Assembly: GCF_010726645.1 (NCBI RefSeq)
Contig: NZ_AP022563.1
Coordinates: 4,402,001-4,466,000 of the forward strand
Length of the DNA stretch: 64,000 nucleotides
Direction: 5' to 3'
DNA from: Mycolicibacterium duvalii
GTDB taxonomy: Bacteria > Actinomycetota > Actinomycetes > Mycobacteriales > Mycobacteriaceae
In this document: positions 33,194 to 42,771 of the stretch, piece by piece
Layout of the letters: each line of letters begins with the position of its first letter
Position numbering within the stretch: position 1 is the stretch's first letter
The notes under the pieces: generated by a model
Told to the model about the DNA's origin: nothing
Seen by the model: only the letters and a program-made list of their open reading frames with translations
The model's database searches: none
Made by a program: the position numbers and the translations under genes

Positions 33194-33197
<4 letters not shown>
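33168..33197 (+). other. 9-codon open frame bridging pbpA and pknA
   Basis: ATG at 33168 overlaps the pbpA stop (ATGA) and encodes MSSLVGDKR before a TGA that in turn overlaps the pknA ATG (again ATGA). A ribosome ending pbpA could restart here and hand over to pknA. It may only be a chance frame in a 22-base gap; pknA also has its own GGAG at 33183-33186. Confidence 0.4.
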
Positions 33198-34473
<1,276 letters not shown>

Positions 34474-34477
<4 letters not shown>

Positions 34478-36351
34478 CGACCCCACAACACCTGTCCGAC
34501 CGCTACGAAGTCGGCGAGATCCTGGGCTTCGGCGGCATGTCCGAAGTGCATCTGGCCCGTGACCTGCGGCTGCACCGCGACGTCGCGATCAAGGTGCTCC
34601 GCGCCGACCTGGCCCGCGACCCGAGCTTCTACCTGCGCTTCCGCCGCGAGGCGCAGAACGCGGCCGCGCTGAACCACCCGGCGATCGTCGCGGTCTACGA
34701 CACCGGTGAAGCCGAGACACCGACCGGACCGCTGCCCTACATCGTGATGGAGTACGTCGACGGGGTAACGCTGCGCGACATCGTGCACACCGACGGTCCG
34801 ATGGACCCGCAGCGGGCGATCGAGGTCATCGCCGACGCGTGCCAGGCGCTGAACTTCAGCCACCAGCACGGGATCATCCACCGCGACGTCAAGCCGGCAA
34901 ACATCATGATCAGCAAGACCGGCGCGGTGAAGGTGATGGACTTCGGCATCGCCCGCGCGATCGCCGACGCCGGCAACCCCGTCACCCAGACCGCCGCGGT
35001 GATCGGCACGGCGCAGTACCTCTCGCCCGAGCAGGCCCGCGGGGTGAAGGTCGACGCCCGCTCCGACGTGTACTCGCTGGGCTGCGTGCTCTACGAGATC
35101 CTGACCGGCCAGCCTCCGTTCGTCGGCGACTCCCCGGTCGCGGTCGCCTACCAGCACGTCCGCGAGGACCCGGTGGCGCCGTCGGAACGGCACGGCGGCA
35201 TCTCCCCCGACCTGGACGCGGTGGTGCTCAAGGCGCTGGCCAAGAATCCGGACAACCGCTACCAGACCGCCGCCGAGATGCGCGCCGACCTGGTCAAGGT
35301 GCACGGCGGTCAGGCGCCGGATGCGCCGAAGGTGCTCACCGACGCCGAGCGGACTTCCCTGCTGGCCGCTTCGCCGGGCCATCAGCACACCGAGCCGATC
35401 GCTGCGGGCCGGCGCCGTCGCGCGGCCTACGACGATTCGCCGCGCCGGGGATCGGTCAGCCGTTGGCTGGCCGCCGTGGCGGTGCTGGCGGTCCTGACCA
35501 TCGTCGTCACCGTCGCGATCAGCATGCTCGGCGGCGAGACCCGCCAGGTCCAGGTGCCCGATGTGAGCGGGCAGCCGTCCGCCGATGCCATCGCGGCCCT
35601 GCAGAACCGCGGCTTCTCCACCCGCACCCAGCAGCGCCCGGACTCGTCGGTGCCGCCCGACCACGTCATCAGCACCGAACCCGGCGCGAACACGGCCGTC
35701 GCCGCGGGCGACGAGGTGACGCTGAACGTGTCGACCGGTCCCGAGCAGCGGGAGATTCCCGACGTCTCGGGCCTGAGCTACGCCGACGCGGTCCGCGAAC
35801 TCACCGACGCCGGCTTCGAGCGTTTCCGCCAGACGACGTCGACGTCGCTGCCCGAACAACGCGACAAGGTGATCTCGACCGTCCCGCCGGCCAACCAGAC
35901 CTCGGCGATCACCAACGAGATCACGGTGGTGGTCGGGCGCGGGCCGGCGACCGCGACGGTGCCGGACTGCACGGGCCAGACCACCGAGGTGTGCCAGCAG
36001 GTGATGGCGGCGTCGGGCTTCACCAAGGCGGTTCCGGTCGAGGTGGACAGCACCGTCACGGCCGGCCAGGTGGTCGGCAGCGAACCCGCCGCCGGTGAGA
36101 CCGTGCCGCAGGACACCGTGATCCAGATGCAGGTCTCGCGCGGCAATCAGTTCGTGATGCCGGACCTGACCGGCATGTTCTGGACCGATGCCGAACCGCG
36201 GCTGCGGGCGCTGGGCTGGACCGGGGTGCTGGACAAGGGTCCCGACGTGCAGAACAGCGGTCAGCGCACCAACGCCGTGGTCCGTCAGTCACCCTCGGCC
36301 GGCAGTCCACTGACCTTCGGCAGCCGCATCACGCTGAACTTCGCGTCGTAG
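34474..36351 (+). CDS. pknB: PknB, PASTA-domain Ser/Thr kinase
   Basis: 625-residue essential kinase (626 in M. tuberculosis) that senses muropeptides or lipid II and coordinates wall synthesis with growth. Kinase domain about residues 1-280: glycine loop GFGGMSEVHLA, HRDVKPANIM, DFG, activation loop VTQTAAVIGTAQY. The juxtamembrane region has a TSLLAA segment. A membrane helix spans about 330-352, followed by four PASTA repeats to the C-terminus. Its last 23 bases overlap the convergent trpG gene. Confidence 0.97.
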
Positions 36352-37003
36352 CCGCCTCGACGGCGTCGGCGACCTCGTCCTCGAGTCGGCGCACCAGCGC
36401 CTCCGACGGCGGCCGGCCGCAGTAGCCGAGCCAGTTGGCCAGCATGCGGTGGCCACCCTGGGTCAGGATCGACTCGGGGTGGAACTGCACGCCGTGGATC
36501 GGCAGCTCGACGTGCTGCACTCCCATGATGACGCCGCCCTCGGTGCGCGCGGTGACGGTGAGCTCGGCCGGCAGTGTCTCCGGCAGGATCGTCAGCGAGT
36601 GGTAGCGGGTGGCGATGAACGGGTCCGGCAAGCCGTGCAGCACACCCTGATCGGCGTGGTGCACGGTGCTGGTCTTGCCGTGCAGCAGCTCAGGCGCCCG
36701 GTCGACGGTGCCGCCGAACGCCACCCCGATGGCCTGGTGGCCCAGGCAGACGCCGAGCAGCGGAGTCCGCGCGGCGGCGCACGCCTTGACCAGCGGGATG
36801 GTCGCCCCGGCCCGCTCGGGTGTCCCGGGACCGGGGCTGAGCAGCACGCCGTCGAAACCGCGGGCCGCCGCGGCGATGTCCGCGTCGGTCAGCAGGTGCG
36901 CGTCGTCGTTACGCCACACCGTCGCGTCCACGCCGAGCTGGCCCAGGTACTGGACCAGGTTGAACACGAAGCTGTCGTAGTTGTCGACGACCAAGACCCG
37001 CAT
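36329..37003 (-). CDS. trpG: TrpG/PabA, glutamine amidotransferase subunit
   Basis: 224-residue class I glutamine amidotransferase that gives ammonia to chorismate for anthranilate or para-aminobenzoate. The catalytic Cys is in LLGVCLGHQAIGV and the His/Glu pair in HGVQFHPESI. It starts MRVLVVDNYDSFVFNLVQYL, as in the family. The synthase partner (TrpE or PabB) is elsewhere. Same neighbour relation to pknB as Rv0013. Confidence 0.93.
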   Translation of the reverse strand: MRVLVVDNYDSFVFNLVQYLGQLGVDATVWRNDDAHLLTDADIAAAARGFDGVLLSPGPGTPERAGATIPLVKACAAARTPLLGVCLGHQAIGVAFGGTVDRAPELLHGKTSTVHHADQGVLHGLPDPFIATRYHSLTILPETLPAELTVTARTEGGVIMGVQHVELPIHGVQFHPESILTQGGHRMLANWLGYCGRPPSEALVRRLEDEVADAVEAATTRSSA

Positions 37004-37028
37004 CAGGTCAGGCTAGCGTGCGGGCACC

Positions 37029-38288
37029 TCAGGCCGCAGTGGACGCCCGCTCGCTGCGACGGTTCTCACTGCCGGAGTCCGCGCCGTCGTCGGATCCCCC
37101 GCCGGCCTCGGTGGTGGCTTCGGTGACCTCGGCGGCCTCGGTGACCGTGCTCGAGTCGGTCTCCTCGGCCGCCTCCTCCGCCGCCTGCTCCTCGGCCAGC
37201 GCATCCTCGGTCAGCGCGTCGAGGTCGACCTCCTCCGGCTCGACCGGCTCCTCGTCTACCGGCTCCTCGTCGACCGGCGCGTCGTCGAGCTGGTCCGTGG
37301 AGACGGTTTCGATGACACGCTCCCCCACCTCGTCGGGCGACGCGGTCGGCTCCCCGTCGTCGGTGACGGCGTCCTCGGCGGTGGGCGTTGCGTCGCTGTC
37401 GTCCTCGCCGGCGGCCCGCCGTTCCTCCTGCCGGTCGCTGCCCTGCAGCGACGCCGGCGGCAGTCCATTGCCCCAGTCCGCGCCTTCACCCTGCTCGACG
37501 TAGGCAGGACGGTCGTAGTCCTGCTCGACCAACGGCCGGAAGATGGCGTCGAGCGTAGCCATCTGCTCGTCGCTGGCGAACGGGTCCACCCACTGCAGCA
37601 TCGGCAGCACTTCGGCCTTCACCAGCATGTAGGTGACGCCGTCCTCCTCGTCGTAGTACACGAGATTGTTGGGATCGTTGATGTCGATGTTCCGGTAGGC
37701 GAAGTGGTTGATGAACGACAGATTGATCTGCGACCAGAAGCCGAAGCGGTCGGGCCGGTCGGCCACGGCGTCGTACTGCATGGTCACGTTCAGGGTCTTG
37801 TACGGGTTGTCGTCGGGAAAGCCCGTGCCCCAGTAGTGCCTGGCCTGTCCGCCGTACTTGTTCTCCGGGTTACCCATCGTGACGATGAGCACCACCCGGT
37901 CGGGGTCTGGGCCCAGCGACGGCATCTGGTGCCACACCCGCAGCCGGTCGTGTATCGACCCGGCGCCCGACGAGTAGCCCATCAGAATCAGGTCTCCCGG
38001 GGTCATCGTCACCGCCGCCTGCAGCGACCACGCGCCGCTCCAGGAGTCGCCCAACCCCGGGGAGAAGTTGACGGTCCGGCAGGTGTTCTCCTCGCAGAAC
38101 GCGTTCTGAAAACTCTTCACGGTGGTCCGCGGCGGCTGAAGGGTGCCCTCGACGCCCAGCACGGTCGCTGCCTCCGCGGCCGGTTGCTGCGTCAGGCCCA
38201 GGGCGGCCGGCACACACAGTGCGGACGCCAGAGCTGCTGCGGCGCGACGCGGCCGGCGGGCTCGACGGTGACGGGGTCGACGGTTCAT
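37029..38288 (-). CDS. Secreted PE-PPE-domain hydrolase with acidic tail
   Basis: 419-residue protein. An arginine-rich N-terminus and hydrophobic stretch (RRAAAALASALCVPAALGL) make a signal peptide with likely cleavage near AEAAT. Residues about 40-260 match the PE-PPE domain, an alpha/beta hydrolase fold; the nucleophile motif is GYSSGAG. Residues about 270-419 are a disordered acidic tail with repeated DEEPVDEEPVEPEE. There is no PE or PPE helical domain, so it is not an ESX substrate of the usual kind. A GGAGGG site precedes ATG 38288. M. tuberculosis has no gene here between trpG and Rv0012. Confidence 0.8.
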   Translation of the reverse strand: MNRRPRHRRARRPRRAAAALASALCVPAALGLTQQPAAEAATVLGVEGTLQPPRTTVKSFQNAFCEENTCRTVNFSPGLGDSWSGAWSLQAAVTMTPGDLILMGYSSGAGSIHDRLRVWHQMPSLGPDPDRVVLIVTMGNPENKYGGQARHYWGTGFPDDNPYKTLNVTMQYDAVADRPDRFGFWSQINLSFINHFAYRNIDINDPNNLVYYDEEDGVTYMLVKAEVLPMLQWVDPFASDEQMATLDAIFRPLVEQDYDRPAYVEQGEGADWGNGLPPASLQGSDRQEERRAAGEDDSDATPTAEDAVTDDGEPTASPDEVGERVIETVSTDQLDDAPVDEEPVDEEPVEPEEVDLDALTEDALAEEQAAEEAAEETDSSTVTEAAEVTEATTEAGGGSDDGADSGSENRRSERASTAA

Positions 38289-38531
38289 GGATTCCCTCCG
38301 AGTTTCCTTAGAGCCGGACCGTCGGGACACCCCCCCGTCCGAACTTTGCTCATGTTAGGGGGTAGCTAACCGCTCCGCTAGCGGAAGCGAGGACTTTCTC
38401 ATTCCCCCAGCCGTGCCCGAGATCATTGACACGGCAGGCTGAGCGCCTGACCGTGTGGTGACCACGACGTAAACGATTACCAAATGAGAGCTAGCCGCGG
38501 GGGCAGTTCAGCAATTTTTACTTAGCTGTCA
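38289..38531. other. Intergenic region upstream of the PE-PPE gene
   Basis: 243 bases with no supportable gene. It must hold the promoter of the PE-PPE-domain gene and the end of the DUF881 transcript. A 10-base palindrome (CCGCTAGCGG) lies near 38373-38385. Nothing else stands out. Confidence 0.35.
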
Positions 38532-38574
38532 TGTCAGTAGCCCATCGGGCTGGTGTGTCAGTAGCCCATCGGGC
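38532..38574. repeat. Short tandem duplication at the DUF881 3' end
   Basis: The 19-base sequence TGTCAGTAGCCCATCGGGC occurs at 38532-38550 and again at 38556-38574, a 24-base period. It encodes the last residues and stop of the DUF881 gene, so the second copy of the end lies just outside the coding region. Confidence 0.85.
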
Positions 38575-39319
38575 CGAGCGGCTGGGCGTACTGCATCCGC
38601 ACCGGTTCGGTGTATCCGACCAGCTCCACGTCGCGGGCCTCTTCCAGGTAGCCGAGCCCGAACCGCGCCGCGTACTGCTTGTAGAGCGACACCAACTTCG
38701 ACGCCGCCAGCGCATCCTGCATCGCGGTCGCGTCCCCGATCGCCGAGATCACGTACGGCGGGCTGTAGGTGCGGCCGTTGAGCAGGAGGGTGTTGCCCAC
38801 ACAGCGGGGTGCCGACGTCGCGATGATGCGCTGATCCTGCACCTGGATGCCCTCGGCCCCGGCGCTCCACAGCGCGTTGATCACGGCGGTGATGTCCTGC
38901 TGGTGCACCACCAGGTCATCCGGCGACGCGTCGCGCGGGAAGCGTCCCTGCGCGTCGCGCTGCGCGTCGTTGAGGGTCACCACCAGACCCGGCCCGCGCA
39001 GCGGGACCAGGCCCGCCGGGCCGGCAAGCGCATCCGCGCGCCGGGTGATCGCTGTGAGCGCGTCGGCCGCCGCCGGTGACCCGCCGTGGTGGTTCTGCGC
39101 CTCGCCGGCCAGGATGTCGCGCTGCGTGGCCAGCCGGTCGACGGACTGCTGGGCCTCCCGGACCAGGTCGACCAGCCGCGGCGCGTCGCTGCGCCGGATC
39201 TCGTCGCCGCCGGAGACGCCGTGGGTCACGCCCAGGAGCAGTCCGGCCGCCGCGCACACCACCGGGACGCCCCACCGCCACGGTGAGCGCTTCGATCCGG
39301 ACGCGTCGGGGTCCTGCAC
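38558..39319 (-). CDS. DUF881 family membrane protein (Rv0012-like)
   Basis: 253 residues. A membrane anchor (about residues 15-35, WGVPVVCAAAGLLLGVTHGV) is followed by a short coiled coil (about 48-70) and the DUF881 domain with LRGPGLVVTLNDAQRDAQGR and VVHQQDITAVINALWSAGAE. The family sits beside crgA and trpG in actinobacteria and is linked to division, though its job is not settled. GTG start at 39319. The 3' end carries the tandem duplication listed above, which leaves the C-terminus intact. Confidence 0.9.
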   Translation of the reverse strand: MQDPDASGSKRSPWRWGVPVVCAAAGLLLGVTHGVSGGDEIRRSDAPRLVDLVREAQQSVDRLATQRDILAGEAQNHHGGSPAAADALTAITRRADALAGPAGLVPLRGPGLVVTLNDAQRDAQGRFPRDASPDDLVVHQQDITAVINALWSAGAEGIQVQDQRIIATSAPRCVGNTLLLNGRTYSPPYVISAIGDATAMQDALAASKLVSLYKQYAARFGLGYLEEARDVELVGYTEPVRMQYAQPLGPMGY

Positions 39320-39397
39320 GGGCCGTCTCCTAGGAAAACTGCAGCACGGGCTGCGTTAGGCTCTCACTATCCATCGTCGCACCGTCTGAAGGTTCCC

Positions 39398-39679
39398 ATG
39401 CCCAAGTCCAAGGTCCGCAAGAAGAACGATTTCACCATCAACCCGGTGAGCCGGACTCCGGTGAAGGTCAAGGCCGGCCCGTCGAGCATGTGGTTCGTCG
39501 TGCTGTTCATCGGCCTGATGCTGATCGGGCTGATCTGGCTGATCGTCTTCCAGCTCGCCGGCAGTGGCCCGGACGTTCCCAGCGTGCTGCAGTGGATGGC
39601 CGACCTGAACGTCTGGAACTACGCGATCGCGTTCGCCTTCATGATCACCGGTTTGCTCCTGACCATGCGCTGGCGCTGA
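39398..39679 (+). CDS. crgA: CrgA, septum-site membrane protein
   Basis: 93 residues, identical in length to M. tuberculosis CrgA. A basic N-terminus (MPKSKVRKKNDF) is followed by two membrane helices (about residues 31-52 and 70-90). CrgA recruits FtsI/PBPB, CwsA and other divisome proteins. Divergent from the DUF881 gene with 78 bases between. Confidence 0.96.
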   Translation: MPKSKVRKKNDFTINPVSRTPVKVKAGPSSMWFVVLFIGLMLIGLIWLIVFQLAGSGPDVPSVLQWMADLNVWNYAIAFAFMITGLLLTMRWR

Positions 39680-39838
39680 CCGACGGGGGCGAAACGTCCG
39701 CCGGAATCCGTTCCCAACCGTTTCCGCTCCCGTGAACCTGCCGCAACCTGCGCGTTACCGGATCACACGCGTGTGATTCATCCCCATTGGGGATAGCACT
39801 TGTGGATAACTGCGAATGTCGCGCTAGGAGGCTGTGAA

Positions 39839-40282
39839 TTGTCCACACAGCAAACAATGTGGGCACCCCCGACGGCGGGCGTCATCGGCACCGCCGCGGC
39901 CGGTGTCCTGCTGGCGGTCGGTGCTGTGACGCTGGTCACAGACCTGCCGGGCCGCATCCTCATCGGGCTTGCCGCGGTGGGTTTGCTTGTGTTCGCACAG
40001 ATGTCGTGGTGGGCACGACCGAAACTGGCAATCTCCGGGGATGCGCTCGTCTACCGCGGGTGGTGGCGCGAGCGCACGATCGGCCGCTCCGATATCGCAC
40101 TGATCCGCATCACGGAATTCCGCCGCATCGGGCGGCGGGTCCGGCTCCTGGAGATCGACACCACCGATGACCGGCTGCTGGTGCTCAGCCGCTGGGATCT
40201 CGGGACGGACCCGGTGCAGGTGCTCGACGCACTGACCGAGACCGGGTTCGCACCCGGGCCCGGTCGCGCGCCGCTGCGCTAA
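39839..40282 (+). CDS. PH-domain membrane protein (Rv0010c-like)
   Basis: 147-residue protein with two N-terminal membrane helices (about residues 13-32 and 38-56) and a bacterial PH domain (RPKLAISGDALVYRGWWRER onward). The start is a TTG at 39839: it sits seven bases after a perfect AGGAGG (39826-39831) and gives the same N-terminus as Rv0010c (QQTxWAP). An ATG at 39800 in frame lacks a comparable site. The end overlaps the convergent ppiA by 4 bases. Function unknown. Confidence 0.87.
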   Translation: MSTQQTMWAPPTAGVIGTAAAGVLLAVGAVTLVTDLPGRILIGLAAVGLLVFAQMSWWARPKLAISGDALVYRGWWRERTIGRSDIALIRITEFRRIGRRVRLLEIDTTDDRLLVLSRWDLGTDPVQVLDALTETGFAPGPGRAPLR

Positions 40283-40806
40283 GAGATGGTGACCGACTCG
40301 ATCACGACCGGATCGACCGGACGATCGCTGCGGTCGGTGGCCGTGGTCGCGATCGCGTTGACGACCTTCTTCGACTCGGGGTCGACGACCTCGCCGAAGA
40401 TGGTGTGCCGGCGATTCAGGTGCGGTGTCTCGGTGACGGTGATGAAGAACTGCGATCCGTTGGTGCCGGGGCCCGCGTTGGCCATCGCCAGCAGGTAGGG
40501 CTTGTCGAACTGCAGCTCGGGGTGGAACTCGTCGGCGAACTTGTAGCCTGCGTCGCCGCGGCCGGTGCCGGTGGGGTCACCGCCCTGGATCATGAACCCT
40601 TCGATCACGCGGTGGAAGATCACCCCGTCGTAGAACGGCCCCGAGGAACCACCGGAGGCGTTCTCGGTGCTGTAATCCTTGGTTCCCTGGGCCAGTCCGA
40701 CGAAGTTGGCCACGGTCTTGGGAGCGTGGTTCCCGAACAAAGCGATCTTGATGTCACCGCGGTTGGTGTGCAGGGTCGCGGTCGCGGTCTGAATAGGACT
40801 GGTCAC
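40279..40806 (-). CDS. ppiA: PpiA, cyclophilin-type peptidyl-prolyl isomerase
   Basis: 175-residue cyclophilin that catalyses proline isomerisation during folding. Conserved active-site segments: FHRVIEGFMIQGGDPTGTG, ANAGPGTNGSQFFIT and HTIFGEVVD. No signal peptide, so it works in the cytosol as predicted for the family. GTG start at 40806 gives VTSPIQTATATL, matching the M. tuberculosis N-terminus. Neighbours Rv0010c-like and cwsA are as in M. tuberculosis. Confidence 0.95.
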   Translation of the reverse strand: MTSPIQTATATLHTNRGDIKIALFGNHAPKTVANFVGLAQGTKDYSTENASGGSSGPFYDGVIFHRVIEGFMIQGGDPTGTGRGDAGYKFADEFHPELQFDKPYLLAMANAGPGTNGSQFFITVTETPHLNRRHTIFGEVVDPESKKVVNAIATTATDRSDRPVDPVVIESVTIS

Positions 40807-40912
40807 GCTGAGCAGTCTGCCACGCGTCCCCGACGGCCAACCCGGCACCGTCGCGCACGCGGAGATGGCAGGCTGAGACGTCGATGTCGTCCGGCGGAAA
40901 AGAGGTTCGAAG

Positions 40913-41347
40913 ATGGGCTCCAGCACCCGTGTGCGCATGACCCCGACGCAGCGGCTGAGCCGCGGCCTGAAGTACACCGCGATCGGGCCGGTCGACGTGA
41001 CCAGGGGAGCGGTGGGACTGGGCGTCGACTCGGTGCGCTCGTCGGCGGCGTGGGCCGGTGACCGATACCGCAACGGCAAGCTCGCGCGCCAGCTCAAAGA
41101 CGACCTCTCCTCGGCACAGCAGGCCCTCACCGCGGAGTTCAGCGCCGCGCAGGAGGTCGTCGCGGGCCTTCCGGAGGCGCTGGCCAAGGCGCGCGCCAAG
41201 CAGCGGCGGCGCAAGCGGCTGCTGTGGGTCGGGGTCGGGGTCACGGTGGTGGCCGGTGCGGCGGCGGTCTTCACCGTCGCGCGCCAGTCCGCGCAGCCGG
41301 AGCCGTCGCCGCGGCCGCCCAGCGTGGAGGTCACGCCGAAACCGTGA
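40913..41347 (+). CDS. cwsA: CwsA, cell wall synthesis/polar growth protein
   Basis: 144 residues (145 in Rv0008c). An N-terminal cytosolic helical domain (TPTQRLSRGLKYTAIGPVDV) is followed by a coiled region, one membrane helix near residues 101-121 (RLLWVGVGVTVVAGAAAVF) and a Pro-rich short outside tail. CwsA binds CrgA and Wag31 and affects pole and cell shape. Divergent from ppiA, 106 bases apart; converges on mceF. Confidence 0.92.
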   Translation: MGSSTRVRMTPTQRLSRGLKYTAIGPVDVTRGAVGLGVDSVRSSAAWAGDRYRNGKLARQLKDDLSSAQQALTAEFSAAQEVVAGLPEALAKARAKQRRRKRLLWVGVGVTVVAGAAAVFTVARQSAQPEPSPRPPSVEVTPKP

Positions 41348-41369
41348 CCGGCGGGGCTGCGGCGCCGCG

Positions 41370-42770
41370 TCAGCCCCCGGGCAGCAGCATCGACTGCCAG
41401 TTCTCCGGCGGGCCAGCACCTTCCGCCAGATCGTCGCGGGTGTATCGGCGCCCGTCGGGCCCGGTGTAGGCGCCCGTGGCGGGATCGTATTCGACGCCGG
41501 CGACCGGAAGCTGCGGCACGCCCTGGCCGGAGAGCGTGGCGTTGGGATCGCCCTTCCAGTTGTAGCCGTTGTTGAGCGGCACGTAGGTGTCGTCGCTTTC
41601 GCACATCGCCACGGTGGGGGCGCGCTTTCCGGGCCGGGTGACGCAGGGCAGGTTGCGCAGACCGCGCACGTTCAGCGGCGAGTCCTGCGGCACCCGGCAG
41701 TACAGATACCCCGGGGGCCGCTCCGGATGATCCTCCAGCACCGCCGCGCGCTGCTGCTGCGCCGGCAGGAAGCCGGTCGTGCACGGTGGGGGCTGGTTGA
41801 GGCTGAGGTTCAGACTCAGGTATGCGCCGCGGTACGGCTGCCGGGTGTCCCGGTTGGCCAGCACGATCGCCTGCGCGACGGCGGCCCCCTGGGGTAGCAG
41901 CACCAGCAACTGCTCCAGTCCCGGCTGATAGGTCAGCAGCACCTGCGTGATGCTGACCATGTCGGCGGCCAGGATCGGCACGGTCGGCCGGACGCGTTCG
42001 ATCAACAGGCGCGCTTCCTCGACCGCCGGCGGGCCCTGCCGCAGCAGGTCTGCGACGGCGGCATCCTGGTCCTGCACCTGCCGGCCGAGGGTGGCCAGGT
42101 GTTCCGCCCAGCTTTGCACCGCGGCCCCGGAGTCGTTCTGCGCGTTCAGGATCGGTGGTGAGCGGTCGATCAGCGTCAGCACCGAATCGAGGTTCTCCCG
42201 CGCTCCGGCCGCGAGCCGGCCTCCTCCGGTGACGAGCCGGGACAGGTCGGGACCGAGACCGCCGAACGCGATGTAGGACTCGTCGACGACGGTCTGAAGA
42301 TCATCGTGGGGGACCGCGTTGAGACCGGTGTTGAGCGCGTCGAGCACCGAGTCGAAATCGGGAGGCACCGAGGTGCGGTCCGCGGGGATGACGTCGCCGT
42401 TCTTCAGCGGCGGCGAGTCCCGGCGCGGCAGCAGCGCGATGTACTGCTCACCGACCGCCGACTGGCTGTGCACCTCGGCGTCGAGGTCGGCGGGGATCGG
42501 GGTGCCCGACGTCAGGGACAGCACCGCCGCCACACCGGTTTCGGTCAGCCGCACGTCCTTGATGCGGCCGACCTCGGCGCCCCGGTAGTTGACGTTGCCG
42601 CCGGGGTAGACGCCCGCGGTCCGCGGGAGTTCGACGGTGACCTGGTATCGGCCGATCCCGAACATCGCCGGCAGCCTGATGTATCCGAAGACCATGGCCG
42701 CCGCGAAGATCAGGGTGACCACGGCGAAGATCACCAGCTGGATTCGGATGCGCAGCGTCAGCGGGGGCAT
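41370..42770 (-). CDS. mceF: MceF, Mce-family lipid transport protein
   Basis: 466-residue last protein of the mce operon. An N-terminal membrane anchor (about residues 9-30) is followed by the MlaD/Mce domain (about 40-115; AGVYPGGNVNYRGAEVGRIK). A long helical domain (about 140-300) and a Cys-containing, Pro/Gly-rich C-terminus follow. Six Mce proteins form a tube-like complex across the envelope that delivers lipids to the YrbE permease. Ends 23 bases from the convergent cwsA. The 5' end lies directly after mceE. Confidence 0.92.
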   Translation of the reverse strand: MPPLTLRIRIQLVIFAVVTLIFAAAMVFGYIRLPAMFGIGRYQVTVELPRTAGVYPGGNVNYRGAEVGRIKDVRLTETGVAAVLSLTSGTPIPADLDAEVHSQSAVGEQYIALLPRRDSPPLKNGDVIPADRTSVPPDFDSVLDALNTGLNAVPHDDLQTVVDESYIAFGGLGPDLSRLVTGGGRLAAGARENLDSVLTLIDRSPPILNAQNDSGAAVQSWAEHLATLGRQVQDQDAAVADLLRQGPPAVEEARLLIERVRPTVPILAADMVSITQVLLTYQPGLEQLLVLLPQGAAVAQAIVLANRDTRQPYRGAYLSLNLSLNQPPPCTTGFLPAQQQRAAVLEDHPERPPGYLYCRVPQDSPLNVRGLRNLPCVTRPGKRAPTVAMCESDDTYVPLNNGYNWKGDPNATLSGQGVPQLPVAGVEYDPATGAYTGPDGRRYTRDDLAEGAGPPENWQSMLLPGG

Positions 42771-42771
42771 G

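Noticed and set aside
36329..36351. 23-base overlap of pknB and trpG as a sign of a wrong end
   Set aside because: Both C-termini are family-like and convergent overlaps of this size are common in compact actinobacterial genomes.
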